Assembly (NCBI GenBank): GCA_013399895.1
Contig: VXBA01003435.1
Span: 2,058,847-2,122,846 of the forward strand
Length of the DNA: 64,000 bases
DNA from: Serilophus lunatus
Taxonomy: Eukaryota; Chordata; Aves; Passeriformes; Eurylaimidae
Direction of reading: 5' to 3'
Positions 40,025 through 51,500 of the stretch are shown here, in pieces. Made by a program: the position numbers and the translations under genes. The notes under the pieces were generated by a model. It was not told the origin of the DNA. It saw only the letters and a program-made list of their open reading frames with translations, and did not search any database. Each line of letters starts with the position of its first letter. The first letter of the stretch is position 1.

Positions 40025-41890
40025 CAAATCTGAAAAATACCAGAACTGTCTCATAGAGAATTTTTGTGTTTGCTCTCATAAAATGAAATGGCTGTAAGGT
40101 GTACAGTCATGTGGAAGAACACTTAAGAGAGGACATTTAGCCTGGTTCTGCAGCTTTAAAAGACATGAAAAGATTCTAAACCTGGATAAACCTTGTGACA
40201 GACTCCGTATGGCACCAATAAATAAAGTGCTATATGGATAAAACTTTGGTCCATTTTTTCCCATAGGCACTTTCACAGAAACTATCAGGTGGAGAAAAGT
40301 TCAGTGTGCTGCTGTCTCCAAAATCAAATATCAACTTAAGTAGCTGGTACTGTGTGGAAAAAACAAAAATAAGAATCCCAGGTTGGATATATGATAAAGA
40401 GAAAACATGCAGAATTTTTCTCCTCAAATAGGCCTAAGAACAATATTTCATGTCACTTGAAATAAAATCACGAAAGAAGAGCAACAGCAAAAGCTCTGAA
40501 GAAATCTGGATGGAAGAAAATAAAAAAAATTCCAGTGATTTGAAACTAGATGGACTTTGTGGGTATGTAAATAGTTAAATCAGACCGAGACATTTCTCAC
40601 TAACCTTAAACTTTAGCCAATTTTTCTTAAAGTAGCTTTCATGATGATGAATTTATATATCACTGGAGCCTGCTTTACTTTCAATGCATAATAAAGGCTT
40701 GCTTGTTCATATTGGATCATATTTCTGGAAATTCTGTAAGTTGCACAATACTTATTGCAACTAATAGAAATAATTTTCTCATGGAAAACATTACCCGAAG
40801 GAGTACAGATTTCTGCAGTTACATTTATCTATAAAATCTTTCCTCCTTGCAAACTACTCTTGGCTTCCTACAAAAATCTGAAATTCACCATTCTGCAAGG
40901 AAAGAGGTTGATCGAGAAGGCAGTTATAAACCATATACAATATATTAAAATCATGCAAAAAGCTTCCCAAACAATAGGGTTGTTATGTTCTGAGTCTGTT
41001 ACAAGTTCTTTCAACCTCTAGAAAATGAGATCCAGCTTTAGCAGTACTCTAAAGCACATAATAAGGAAAGTCCCAAGGAAATCAGAGCTGTAGGCTGTCA
41101 CACGGAATGACACTGTGGAGAAGAATCAGCTCCTTCAAACAGGCAGCATCAGTAGAGAAGAAGCTGCAGCACAAATAAACATAATTCCATTTGATTTGTA
41201 GGAGAAAAAAATCAATTATTTTATATAGGAAAGCTCTCATTTCCAGCCTAGCAAAGAAGTAACTGAGTATTGCAATTAAGGAAAACATTTAATTGTCAAG
41301 AACTAACTATGAAACTCGAGAGGTTTTAAGAAATTATAAATAAGGAAGCAGCTCTGGCTAGCAACAGTTGTTTCTTTTTAACTGCAGTCATAGATTTGCT
41401 TTCTACTTGGCATTCATACTCAGCTCGCCACTCTGCTGTGCTGCAGTAGTTATTTGCCCACTAGCTGAAGAAATCTATGTGATAAGATGAATTCTCAGTG
41501 ATTTGATTTTCCACAAAGAGTTCACAAATCCTTTCAAGGTATATGAATTACACATTTCTCATAGGATAAGCCAAAATGACTGACTGAAACAAAGTCAGAT
41601 GGGAAATGATCTTGCAATGTCTACTCCAATGGCTGAAGAACATACAAAGAGCACAGTAACTGAAGTTTCTCCTGAATTATCTTCAATTTTGCTTGATTTC
41701 ATTGCTAAAGGAGTCTGATCCACTGTCAGTGCAGGCCATCCAACTTCAGGTCCTAAATTTAGAGTAACTTCATGTAAAATAATTGATTTCACTGGAGATT
41801 TTCAGAGGAAAAAGGAAGAGCAAAATGTGCCACTGTATATTTGGTGAATCAGGCTACCAGATACAGCTCTAAGTCATAGCTATCCCAGTC

Positions 41891-42040
41891 TGTTTTTTGT
41901 CTGGTTTTCTTTGGTGTTTTTGGTTTGGTTTGATTTTTGGTTTGTTTGGGTTGTTTGTTTGTTTGTTTGGTAGGTTGCTTTATGTTGCTGTTTTAGGAGT
42001 TTTTTTGTTTGGTTTTGGTTTTAGTATTTTCTTTGTTTGC
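41891..42040 (+). repeat. GT-rich low-complexity tract with (GTTT)n
   Basis: About 150 bp made mainly of GGTTT and GTTT units on the + strand, including a clean GTTT run at about 41952-41970. Same composition and same strand as 38251-38330. Confidence 0.8.
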
Positions 42041-42632
42041 CAGACACTAAATAAATACTGAATCTAACAGTAGCTATAGTGAGTTCAGTATTTGTGCTTA
42101 TGCCTTTCTGTTCCCCCTTTTATTCTCTAGCAGTTCAGTTTACTGGTGGCAATGTCACTGAGCAAGGAAGAAACATGTAATGCACTTTACATAAATGTCT
42201 AGTTTGGTGTAGTGTGGAAATTAAGCATGATTGAGACTAGGATATTTTTTATTCATAGGTAGAAACAGGTAACCACTTGAACTCCAACATATTTTTATTA
42301 GCTTTTGTCCTGTGTGATACACTTTAAATGAAAACTACTTCTGAAGATGATATTATAACATTCTCATCTGCATCTATAGGTCATATAAAGCAGTTATTTA
42401 AAAACACTGTCTGAATATTGATCATTCCCATTATTTTAGAAGCTATGTCATTGTGTAGTCATGGAATTAAATGTTTCAAATATATACTTGTAAAGGTGTT
42501 GTGATTAACAGCAAGAAAGACAGTTTTTGCAATTTAAAAAAGCCCCTTACTGCAGGGAAGTCTTGAAGTTTTTTCACAGAAAGCAATAGAACTTACAAAG
42601 TATTTCAGCTTACAAGTATGAAGCCCATATGA

Positions 42633-42770
42633 CAAGGCATATATATGTATTTACATATACAATCCATATATGTATAAAGATATGTTTATATAATACATAA
42701 AAATAGGCAAATGTCCAAATATTCATATATAGATATGTATTGTACATCCATATATCCATATACAAGATTT
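42633..42770. repeat. degenerate AT-rich microsatellite
   Basis: Repeated CATATATGTAT, ATATAGATATG and CCATATATCC-like motifs with near-palindromic structure. The 73-codon tyrosine/isoleucine-rich frame over it (42610-42831, -) is a product of the repeat. Confidence 0.7.
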
Positions 42771-43444
42771 TCTCAAAAATTATTTCTGTTTCCAACAGTA
42801 ACAAAAAGACTTGTAGAAAAGCTGTATCCACCTAGCCCTAGCAGTAACACATGCACCACCTGTTTATTGAGGGCTTTTTTGCATATTTGAATATTATTTT
42901 GTACATAGGCTCAGGCTGTACTTCCTTTCTGGCAAACATTTTCGTGTCAAGTAATTAACATGGGCTAGCAAGACAGAAGTCAGAGTCATAGTCTAAGGAC
43001 CAGATTCTACTTATTCTTTCCACAGCTTGTAAGGAAGTTTCCTTTTCTCTCTTTCTCTTCACGTTCGCTCAAAACTAGGCAGTACTCAGAAAGGAAGGAG
43101 AGATACTTTTGCCATCATTTCATGCACAGGACAAGAGGATTCAGCAAGGGCAAAAGGCAGGACTCCCTTCTGATGGGCACAAGGGCAGAAGTGGGAGGTG
43201 CAGCTGGGGTGTGAGTAGACTGGGGTGGGGGCTGCCGAATGGTAATGCTTGGCTGTGTGGGATGGGACAACACAGACATTAACCTTGGCAGGGTGTGAGA
43301 GGGAAAGTTATCCTTCCAAATAAAGCTGAAAAAATAAATTGCACATTAGAGTCCTTGCAGTACTCATGCTGAGAAGTGAAGGAATACAGTGCTCATCGCT
43401 GTATCCTGGTGACTGTCTTGTGTGATATATATGATATGATATCA

Positions 43445-43860
43445 CATAATCACAGAATATGCTGAGTTGGAAGGGACCCATAAGGATCATTGAGTCCAGT
43501 TCCTGGCCCTGAACAGGACCATCCCCAAGAGTCACACTATGTGCCTCAGAGTATCATCCAAATGCTTCTTGAACTCTCTCAAGCTTGGTGCTGTGATCAC
43601 TTCCCTGGGGAACCTGTTCCAGTGCCCAACCACCCTCTGGGTGAAAAATCTTTTTCTAATATCCAACTTAAACCTCCCCTGACACAACTTCAGGCCATAC
43701 CCTTGGGTCCTGTCACTGTTCACCGGTCACTGTAGAGAAGAGATCAATGCCTGCTTCTCCTCTCCCCCTCATGAGGAAGTTGGAACTGCAATGAGGTCTC
43801 CTCTGTGTCCTCTTCTCCAGGCTGAACAAACCAAGTGACCTCAGCTGAACAAAACAGACA
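43445..43860 (-). mobile_element. CR1 LINE 3' end with ORF2 C-terminal remnant
   Basis: A 5'-truncated CR1 on the - strand; its 3' tail lies at 43445-43475 (reverse complement of the CR1 end, CACAGAATATGCTGAGTTGG). Between 43532 and 43723 the - strand encodes the well-known C-terminus of CR1 ORF2, with motifs such as LKLCQGRFKLDIRKRFF and HWNRFPREV, ending at a stop near the tail. Upstream, at 43713-43850, the ORF2 text LFSLEKR and FSTVTG continues in another frame, so a frameshift and a stop separate the two pieces. The element cannot make a working reverse transcriptase. It is truncated at about 43860. Confidence 0.93.
43532..43723 (-). pseudogene. CR1 ORF2 (reverse transcriptase) C-terminal fragment
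   Basis: About 63 codons of the C-terminal end of the CR1 ORF2 protein. The conserved GRFKLDIRKRFFTQRVV segment and the closing leucine-rich DDTLRHIV-type end are visible. The catalytic endonuclease and reverse transcriptase domains are absent because of truncation, and the remaining upstream part is out of frame. Relic of retrotransposition, not a gene. Confidence 0.88.
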
Positions 43861-44967
43861 CAATGCTCCTGTACTGACGAAGTACTCTTTTGTAGGTGTG
43901 TGTTATTTTTCTTCAAAACTCACTTAGCTTTTTCACAGTGTTTTTATCCTTTCAGGTGCCTTAGGTAACACAGACTTAGATTCGGCATTTTTCATAAATG
44001 CATCTTTATGCTTCAGAAAATTTTCTTTAGCAAGTCAAAATAAATTTTAGTGAGTTTCCTAGGATTAATTTCTTTACATAGACTGGAATTTTTTTTGCCA
44101 ACTAAAGGAATTTTATTTTGACCATAATTCTGTAAGGCTGCTTCTGAGACAGCATAAAGTTAATATTAAACATTCACCAAGCAAAGATCTAAAGGCCCAT
44201 ATTTGAAACACGGAAGTTTATGCTCTGATAATTAAAATTTGCAGGGAGTATGTGTCTGAGGGGTTGGTCCTTTTGCAATTACTTTTTGGTCCTTTCCAGC
44301 CTTACTTAGTTTCACAAAGACTTTTTTCTTTTTTGACATTTTAGCTTAACAAAATAACTCTACATGTTTGTAAGTGTAATATCTCCCCATGAAAATTATC
44401 CAGAAAAAGTGGACAGAGGAAGTTTCTTAAAATGTGATCTGATCTCAGGCCATCCAGTCAACCAAGGTAGAGCACTATTGAAAATATTTAATGGTAAGTT
44501 ACTTACTCAACAATGAAAGACTTCACATGACAGATCAAAGGTGTGCAAGAGCAGTGACACAATATACACTTATAAAAGGGAGCTACAATTCTCAGTGCTA
44601 ACTTGCATTTCCTTTGTGTTGAATGAATGAATTATTTTGTAGATCAGAAATCGCAATAATATTTCTAGTCTGTAAAGAGATGAGAATATTTTTCATAATG
44701 TATTAATACTTCCTTTGTATCTAGTACCTACTTAGACTTTTGAAACGTTGATTTGTGTTTAGAAACTATTTGTTTTGAGATTCAGTTACCATTATGAGGT
44801 AGGATTTTAGATTTCAATAGGACAGAATAATCAGGCTTTCACAGGTAACAATTTTTAAAGCCATATTCAAAGTAAAATGCATATATATTCTTTGTTAATT
44901 AATAATTTTAAATCTTAAAATAATGTTTTTAGTGTCTAAAAGACTCCTACATCAAATTTAAAAAAAA

Positions 44968-45018
44968 GTTCTAGAAAGCTCTTCTAGCTGTGTATTGTTA
45001 ACAAGAGCTTTCCAGAGC
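44968..45018. repeat. imperfect 16-bp hairpin
   Basis: The arms 44968-44983 (core GAAAGCTCTT) and 45003-45018 (core AAGAGCTTTC) pair over 16 positions with one mismatch and one G-T pair, around a 19-bp loop. The stem is shorter than a usual pre-miRNA. Confidence 0.65.
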
Positions 45019-46440
45019 AGATTAAAGATATAAGGAGGAGCTAAGAAAATCAATTTTTATTAAACACCAGTAGGATTCCCTCATAGCAGGCCTGGGTTCA
45101 GGAGACTATTCTATACTAACTATGGTATAGTTTGGTGGAATGCTATTATGACTATACAGCAATAAAATATTATGACAAGACAGCTTTTTTACTATTAAAA
45201 CTAATTTAAGACTTCTTATTTATGAATTTTATGACTAACATGAGGGCGAGGTTTGCATGTATCTCAAGGTTATTTTAATTGCAGATTTTCTTTTTTGCAT
45301 ATGCAATAATTTGTGTCCGTAAAAAACCAGGACTGTGCATTTCCTTGGCGATGTTCTTATTTTGTCAATCTTTCATACAAAGTGGATTGTCCAATCCCAG
45401 CATAACCTTTGCCAAGAGTGGGCAGTCTCATGCCAACAGTCAAATAACATTCAGTCCCCTTAGAACATAAAATCAAGATTGTTGTGTATCACCCCATTTA
45501 GAAAAAGCTTTTTAAAAGACCTTCTATGACAGATAATACCTGGCTTAATCAGACAGGTGTAAGAAGAGAAGGAGCTGGTCTCCGAGGAGCAAGGACTGAC
45601 TTGGAGTATACAAAACCAATGTTGCAGTGTGATTGCTTTAAAGTCTGTATTTCAAGTTAGAATTATTGGACATTTCAAAAACTCCAAAAAGCTGTTGTGC
45701 TACTTTCATCTCCTTTCTGCATCTAATGTCTTTATTCTCAAATCTCAGAGTAAGTGGATGCCTCTTACCATGATGAAATTGTGTCATCATGTGCAAGTTT
45801 CTTGGGTGATTTGGACAGCAATGTGACATCAGCAAAGTGTCTTAGCAAACCCCTCACACAGCAATATGGGGAAATTAAACTTCTTTTCCATAAAGCTGTA
45901 TAGTAGCTTTTATTAAATTCAAGAATTTACACAACTTACTGCCCTCCAGCACCAATCCTGAGCATCCAACACTGATGTGACGGTTTCTATAAAAGAGGCA
46001 GCACTTAGAGAGTGTAAAATCCCTGTATGCAGCAGTGAATTTAAATGAAGATGCAGCAATTGGAAAGAAGTTAATATTTCAAGATTTGCTGTGTGATGAG
46101 ACTGAATACCATTCATTCAGTATGTACTAATACTCCTTAGTAGCAAATCTTATAAATTCTGTTACTCATACCCAGCAGATGCTAAAGGGCTATGGACATA
46201 TTTGTACAGCTGAAATATTGCATGTTAGAAACATTTCAGTGTGATTCAATTCCTGCTTCAGGCTTCTTAGATTCAGGAGTGGCAAAGCACATATCAATTT
46301 CGAAATATATATAATCCATCTACCCTGTTTTCTTCTGAAAAATTTTGTTGGAATGGCAGGCATCTCATATGAGTGCACCAGGACTGAAACTGCAGTAAAC
46401 GGCACAGACATAAGCACCTACAACTCCTTAAGTTACTAAT

Positions 46441-46478
46441 ATTTTGGTTTTAATTTTCTTAAAAATTAAAACCAAAAT
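46441..46478. repeat. perfect 17-bp inverted repeat with 4-bp loop
   Basis: The arms 46441-46457 (ATTTTGGTTTTAATTTT) and 46462-46478 are exact reverse complements separated by CTTA. This gives a 38-nt perfect hairpin or cruciform candidate. Pairing stops abruptly outside the arms and no target duplication is seen. Confidence 0.85.
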
Positions 46479-47224
46479 TAAGCATTCTATCTGGTCTGGT
46501 TCACAGATGGACTTTTTATCTGAAACATATAAATAACATTTGTATAGTCATTTTCAATGATAAGTTAGAAGATAATATGCTTTTCTCCTGCTCATAAATT
46601 ATTAGAGACACTTAAAGAGTTGCCCATAAAAATTTTAAATTTTTACTAGAAACTGACAGAAGAATAATAGGCTTTTGCTATACCTGCCAATAAAAACCAA
46701 AACAAAGCAACCTACAATTTAGCCTAACTGTAAGCCTCTGATAAGCGTAACTTACTCATGCTTAAAAGTGGGATTTTGTACCTGAAAGGAGCACGCACTG
46801 TAGAATACTGCACATGATTTGTCTTCTCATAGTGCTTATGTATTATTTAAGACAAGCTTACTCCATTTCCCAGAAGCAAGCACTGAGCCATTTTCTAAAT
46901 ACGTATCCTTCTTCCAGTTTTTTTTTCCTGTGATATCTTGCACCAGATATTCTTTCTAGCTAGGGGATGTCCCACAAAAGGAAAGTTAACCTCCTACTAA
47001 CTCAAGCAATAAAGCCCTGTGCTATACATCTGAAAGAATCACTCATTATAATTATTGTTAAAAATTTTGAAATATTTATGTTTTATTACTTTTTAAGGGG
47101 CTAATTTAAAAATCTTTTCAAGAGCAATAAGGTGACACAGTCAAAAATATTTGTTCACAAATCTTTAGTTTCATTTATGAGGAAATGTAGAGGCAATGAA
47201 GAAAATAAGAGGAAGGAGATGTCT

Positions 47225-47230
47225 AAAGAG
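47225..47230. repeat. target-site duplication, left copy (AAAGAG)
   Basis: AAAGAG immediately before the LTR is repeated exactly at 47532-47537. Six bp is the length made by alpharetrovirus and ERVK-type integrases. Confidence 0.85.
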
Positions 47231-47390
47231 TGTAGGTAGTTAGGGCCTGGTGAACGGAAGATATCGCGCTGTAATGGAAAGACAGACCCCTCTCCCCATA
47301 GCCAATAACATGTAGCCGCGTTCCTTGAAGGTACCAATGGTGTTCAAGTAATGATGTAAGCAGACAAGATAAGAGCAGAAGAGATAAGAC

Positions 47391-47397
47391 TATATAT
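47391..47397 (+). promoter_or_regulatory. LTR TATA-like box
   Basis: TATATAT lies 23 bp before the LTR poly(A) signal, in a compact U3/R arrangement. In alpharetroviral LTRs the TATA-like box is similarly close to AATAAA. Confidence 0.5.
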
Positions 47398-47413
47398 TGT
47401 GGTACCACGAAGC

Positions 47414-47419
47414 AATAAA
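47414..47419 (+). terminator. LTR poly(A) signal AATAAA
   Basis: AATAAA within GCAATAAACGCC, the position and context seen in avian alpharetroviral LTRs. Confidence 0.7.
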
Positions 47420-47531
47420 CGCCATTTGCCATCCACCATACTGGTGTCCTGTGAGCAGATGCCCCGAGCAGCCTGGAGTTGGCTGTTGTGCCGTTCCTGA
47501 AATAGGTCGCCACGCCGCTCGGCCTGCAACA

Positions 47532-47537
47532 AAAGAG
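47532..47537. repeat. target-site duplication, right copy (AAAGAG)
   Basis: Exact repeat of 47225-47230 directly after the LTR end at 47531. Confidence 0.85.
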
Positions 47538-48059
47538 AATCCATGGTCTTTTAGTTAGAACATCTAAACAATGTCCTGAAGATCTTGGTTCTGTTTGTGT
47601 CTATCCCTCCTTTGAAAGGTGACTACTTAATTAAGAAGCAGCACCATAATTCAAATTCACAGAAGGGTGGGGTTATGGCTGTACAGAAATTATCATTCCT
47701 ATATGCCTATATCACTGATCATCTACAGGACAGCTATAAAGAGAATTCTCTAAGGCAGATACAGTATTTCTTGTCAAATGCGTTTTTTTCTACTGACATG
47801 ACTACATATTGCTTTTATTGCACATAAACTAAAGCGAGTGTAAGTCAATGAGACATCTGTAGGAGGTGAGTCATGAGGTCTGGACTGGATGAATTACCTA
47901 AGGAAACTTTATTTGCAACAATGGAAGCCTAGACAGCCATTTTTGGCGGAAGATTGCATTCAGTTTAGAGATTAAGTAATTTAAATGTCAATGTCTCCTT
48001 GTCCATTAGGTGTTTAATGTCAAAGTTAATGTAACTTTCAGTTAACACAGACACACAGC
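47538..48059. other. unique non-coding sequence
   Basis: Half a kilobase between an LTR and a CR1 with no recognisable content. The 80-codon frame at 47585-47827 (+) is not supported. Confidence 0.5.
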
Positions 48060-48500
48060 ATCACAGAATGGTTAAGGTTGGAAGGGACCATAGTGGTTCA
48101 TCTGGTCAAACCTCCCTGCTCAAGCAGGGTCATCCTAGAGCAGGATTGCATCCAGACAGTTCTGGAATATCTCTAGTGGGAGAGACTCCACAACCTCTCT
48201 GTGGAATCTCTTCCAGTGTGGGGTCGCACGCACAGTAAAGAAGTTCTTCCTCATATTCAGGTGGAACTTCCTGTGCATCAGTTTCTGCCTATTGCCTCTT
48301 TCCTATTCTTTGGCACCACCAAGAACAGCCTTGCTCCAACCTTTTTACATGCTCCCTACAGATACTTACAGACATTGATGAGGTCCCCTCTCAGTTGTCT
48401 CTTCTTGATGCTGAGCATGCCAAGCTACCTCGGCCTTTCTTCATAAGAAAGATTCTCCAGTCCCCTAATCATCTTTGTATCCCTCTGCTGGACCCACCAG
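48060..48500 (-). mobile_element. CR1 LINE 3' end, second subfamily
   Basis: CR1 on the - strand, recognised from its tail (plus strand TCACAGAATGGTTAAGGTTGG and AAGGGACC) followed by CTCCCTGCTCAAGCAGGGTC, AGTTCTTCCTCATATTCAGG and AGGTCCCCTCTCAGTTGTCT, all reverse complements of standard CR1 3' text. It differs in wording from the CR1 at 43445 and so belongs to another subfamily. Stops interrupt every - strand frame. The 5' truncation lies near 48500, just after a CTGCTGGACCCACCAG segment. Confidence 0.92.
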
Positions 48501-51500
48501 GGCCAGGTAAAAAGTCCTGAGTTATAGCTGTCAGATTTTGGTAGGTCCTACTCTTTAACACTGTCAAGTACTTAAATGATTCAAAGATTATCTCAAAATC
48601 TTGATCTCTCTTAATGGCTATTTCTTACAATGTTTTCCACAAAACATCTGCTAAAGTGTAGCAAATTCTGGACATTTACCTATACACTTATTTTGTCTTG
48701 GGATAGGTTGGATAAAAGTCAGTCTTTCATTTCCTTTATTAAGGTATATTGCCACCAAAAATTGGAAAATACTATTTTTCTATCTAAAATAGAATAATAT
48801 GCTGGTCTAACAATATCGTAGACTTAGAGTATACCGTAAGAAATTATATAAACAAAGAAGGAAGAAATTTTATAGTAAGGCACTATTTAATCCATGCCTT
48901 AGGGTGAAAAATCTATTGAAGAGCATAACAGACTAAACCAAATAATCTGATGGTTTTATTTCATACTTATGTACTAAATACAATTAAAATTGCTGAAAAT
49001 AAGCTATTTTTAAATAAATGAAATGGAAGAATATAAATGGTCTTTCATACTTAAAATGATTAAAAGATTTTAAATATTTTTAAGGTATCCCAATTATTAA
49101 TACACAATACAGCCTTTTTTGCATGGAACAAAGCAATAATTCTCTTGTGATACATAAGACAAAAAGGGTTTACTTGTGATGGAAACAAATTAAAGTGGAC
49201 AAAATGTCTTCTAAGGATAAACCTTTTAATTCTTATGAGCCAAGGAACTGAGTCTTCTGTGAAGCAGAAATGCTGTGTCCACATGCAAAAAGCAAATTAC
49301 TGTGATAGTGGGAGACAACAGCAAAAATAAGACAAAGAAATTACTGTGCCCATTAACCATTCAGGTGCAACTTATAGGTGTCTTTACAATTCTCAGTGAT
49401 GCATAAACTTATTTCCCCACTTTTGTATTCTTTTTTTTTTGGTGAGATTTGAATTTAAAATTCAATTCCCATACTAATTTCACCATTTAACCTCAGTTTA
49501 ACCTGAATGAATATATCAAGCCAGTGTTGGACATTGAAAAAAAATCAGTGCTAGAAACTGTCATGGGTGGATGAGTCATCATTTTCCCCTTGAAATATAT
49601 CTTCCGTTTATACAAAGGCAAGAAAACTGTTGTTTGTATAATACAAAAACGAGATGTAGAAAATGTATGTTTACAAGCCAATAAATGATTCAGACTGTTG
49701 GTTTCTTGCAGAGGAATCCCACGTATCTTTCAATATCTACAGTGGTGATGTCTACTTTTGAGCTGGTAGTCGATGAAAAGAAGTCAGCACTTTAAGGGTA
49801 TGATTCATCCACTGTATTTTAGGCATATATAGGATGAGATGCAATGCTCCCTAAATTTGACCACATAAATCTTAATACATTACTGAAAATGGCTAAGAGA
49901 CTTATTAGAAATTAATCACAGTAACTATACACTTAAAGTAAAAACTGCCAATAGTTCAGTGGTTATAGCAATAATGTAGTCATATGTTTAGAAGGGATGC
50001 TGAAAATTGGTAAGATACAGAAAAAAGCCACCATAAGGATTAAATGCACAAAACCCCCACTCTTTGGTGAAAGCCTAGAGAACTTCTATCTATCCAGTTT
50101 TGTCAGGAATAAGATAAAAATTTGTCTTGTTTGCAAAAGAGAAATAAAAAACATTTCAAGAACTGCTGATCAGATTGGCTACTACATAAAAAATTAAGAT
50201 CCTCTTCTGAAATTAATTCAGCTCAATGTCAGTCTGGATTTTAAGACAGTTTAATTTTGAGGGTAATTGATAAAATGGGTAGAACGAATAAGATTGTTAA
50301 ATATGTCGATTTTGACTGGATGAAGTCCCAAAATTCAAATTTCTTAATAAAGAATATTTCAGGAATTTGGAATGGTTTTGCTTTGTTATAGTATAATATA
50401 AAATCCTAATTTTTGTATAGTGAGCCAGTTCAAAACGCAAAGACTTTAAACATGTCTTCCTGAAGCTCTTTTCTTGCCTGAAACCACTTTATATTGTTTA
50501 GAGAAGCAGATTGCTTTCATCAGAGAGTGCTTTATTTGGAGAAATTATTCTGTCAACATTTTTTGCAAGTCAGGTTTAATAATTGACCACAAGAACAGCA
50601 TACTAATTATACAACTGATTCTTCATCACTTTTATTCTTTAAATCTGTTTAGGGCATGTTTCTGAAATACCTGTCACAGTGTAATCAAAATTATTGCTTT
50701 GGTGTAAGGGTGATTAGGTGAGACTGCAGGATCTGAGTTATTCAAAAGGTTAGACTAGATAACCATAACTGTTCTCTGTGACCTCATAGGCTATTCATCT
50801 TTTACATTAGGCCTTCTGCATGTGATCTTAAATATGCTTTGCTCCCCTAGACAGCAATGGAAATTATTAAATATATGGCTGGAATTTAAAATTCCGTTTT
50901 CTATGGTGTTACTGTTGCTAACATTTCAGGCAGTGTAACCCCATCAGGAATTTCCCCAGAGAGGCTAGCCTAAAAGTAAAGGGTTGGGAAACAGAAGATA
51001 CATTAAAAAAAATCAACATTTTTACAGATACTTTATCAACAACGAAGGCCTGCCCTGGTAATGTTAAGGATTCCTATGCAACTTCTCGGGAATTGGAATT
51101 TCTGCTGATTGATCTTTCTCTTTTCCCTTGTCTGTCACTGGCAAATGGCATGAACTCTAGTAGTTGTTAGGAGAGAGGAACCAAACTTAGGATGTCTTAG
51201 GATGCAAAGACATTCTTTAAGCTACAATTACAAATGCTACCTTGCCTGTGGGTCAGATGTACTGCACATGAGCAAAGACCTTATTTTCCCCTGTCTATCA
51301 CTCACAATTTTCGGCTCTCAGTCAATAGCAATTCAAGTAAGAACTGTTAAACAGGGAAAAGTAAATCAGGATCCAACTTGAGCAAGCAGAAGGAAGTAAG
51401 TATGAATGTGAGCTGCAGACCAATTTGACCCATTATCCTCACTTGCATACTTCCTGTTATTCACCTTTCATATATCTCCCCTAACATTTGGTTAACATTC

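Larger units (their letters stand above)
36649..43444. other. AT-rich non-coding sequence with low-complexity tracts
   Basis: No supported gene. The stretch is notable for strand-asymmetric low-complexity DNA: GT-rich at 38251-38330 and 41891-42040, GA-rich at 38985-39080, and a degenerate AT microsatellite at 42633-42770, all listed separately. The 77-codon frame at 39757-39990 (+) has a protein-like composition but no recognisable domain, no upstream promoter signal and no splice context. Sequence at 43150-43320 is more G-rich but has no identifiable content. Confidence 0.55.
43861..47224. other. AT-rich unique non-coding sequence
   Basis: No gene supported. Contains two inverted repeats (44968-45018 and 46441-46478), listed separately, and otherwise AT-rich DNA without a recognisable repeat family. 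Confidence 0.55.
47231..47531 (+). mobile_element. 301-bp solo LTR, alpharetrovirus/ERVK-like
   Basis: A compact LTR running from TGTAGGTAG to GCAACA, with TGT and ACA ends and a perfect 6-bp target-site duplication. It has the expected order of signals: TATATAT at 47391, then AATAAA at 47414-47419 within GCAATAAACGCCATTTG, followed by a CCATCCACCATACTGGTGTC segment. From memory of the family, this poly(A)/R region closely resembles that of avian leukosis-type LTRs (CAATAAACGCCATTTT..ACATTGGTGT). No internal region or second LTR is nearby, so it is a solo LTR. The chance reading frames over it on the - strand (47223-47544) are not genes. Confidence 0.9.

Noticed and set aside
51342..51394. 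Segment between TTTCGGCTCTCAG and a GTAAGTATG donor
   Set aside because: Closed by stops in all three frames and no transcript evidence; splice-like pairs of this quality are expected by chance.
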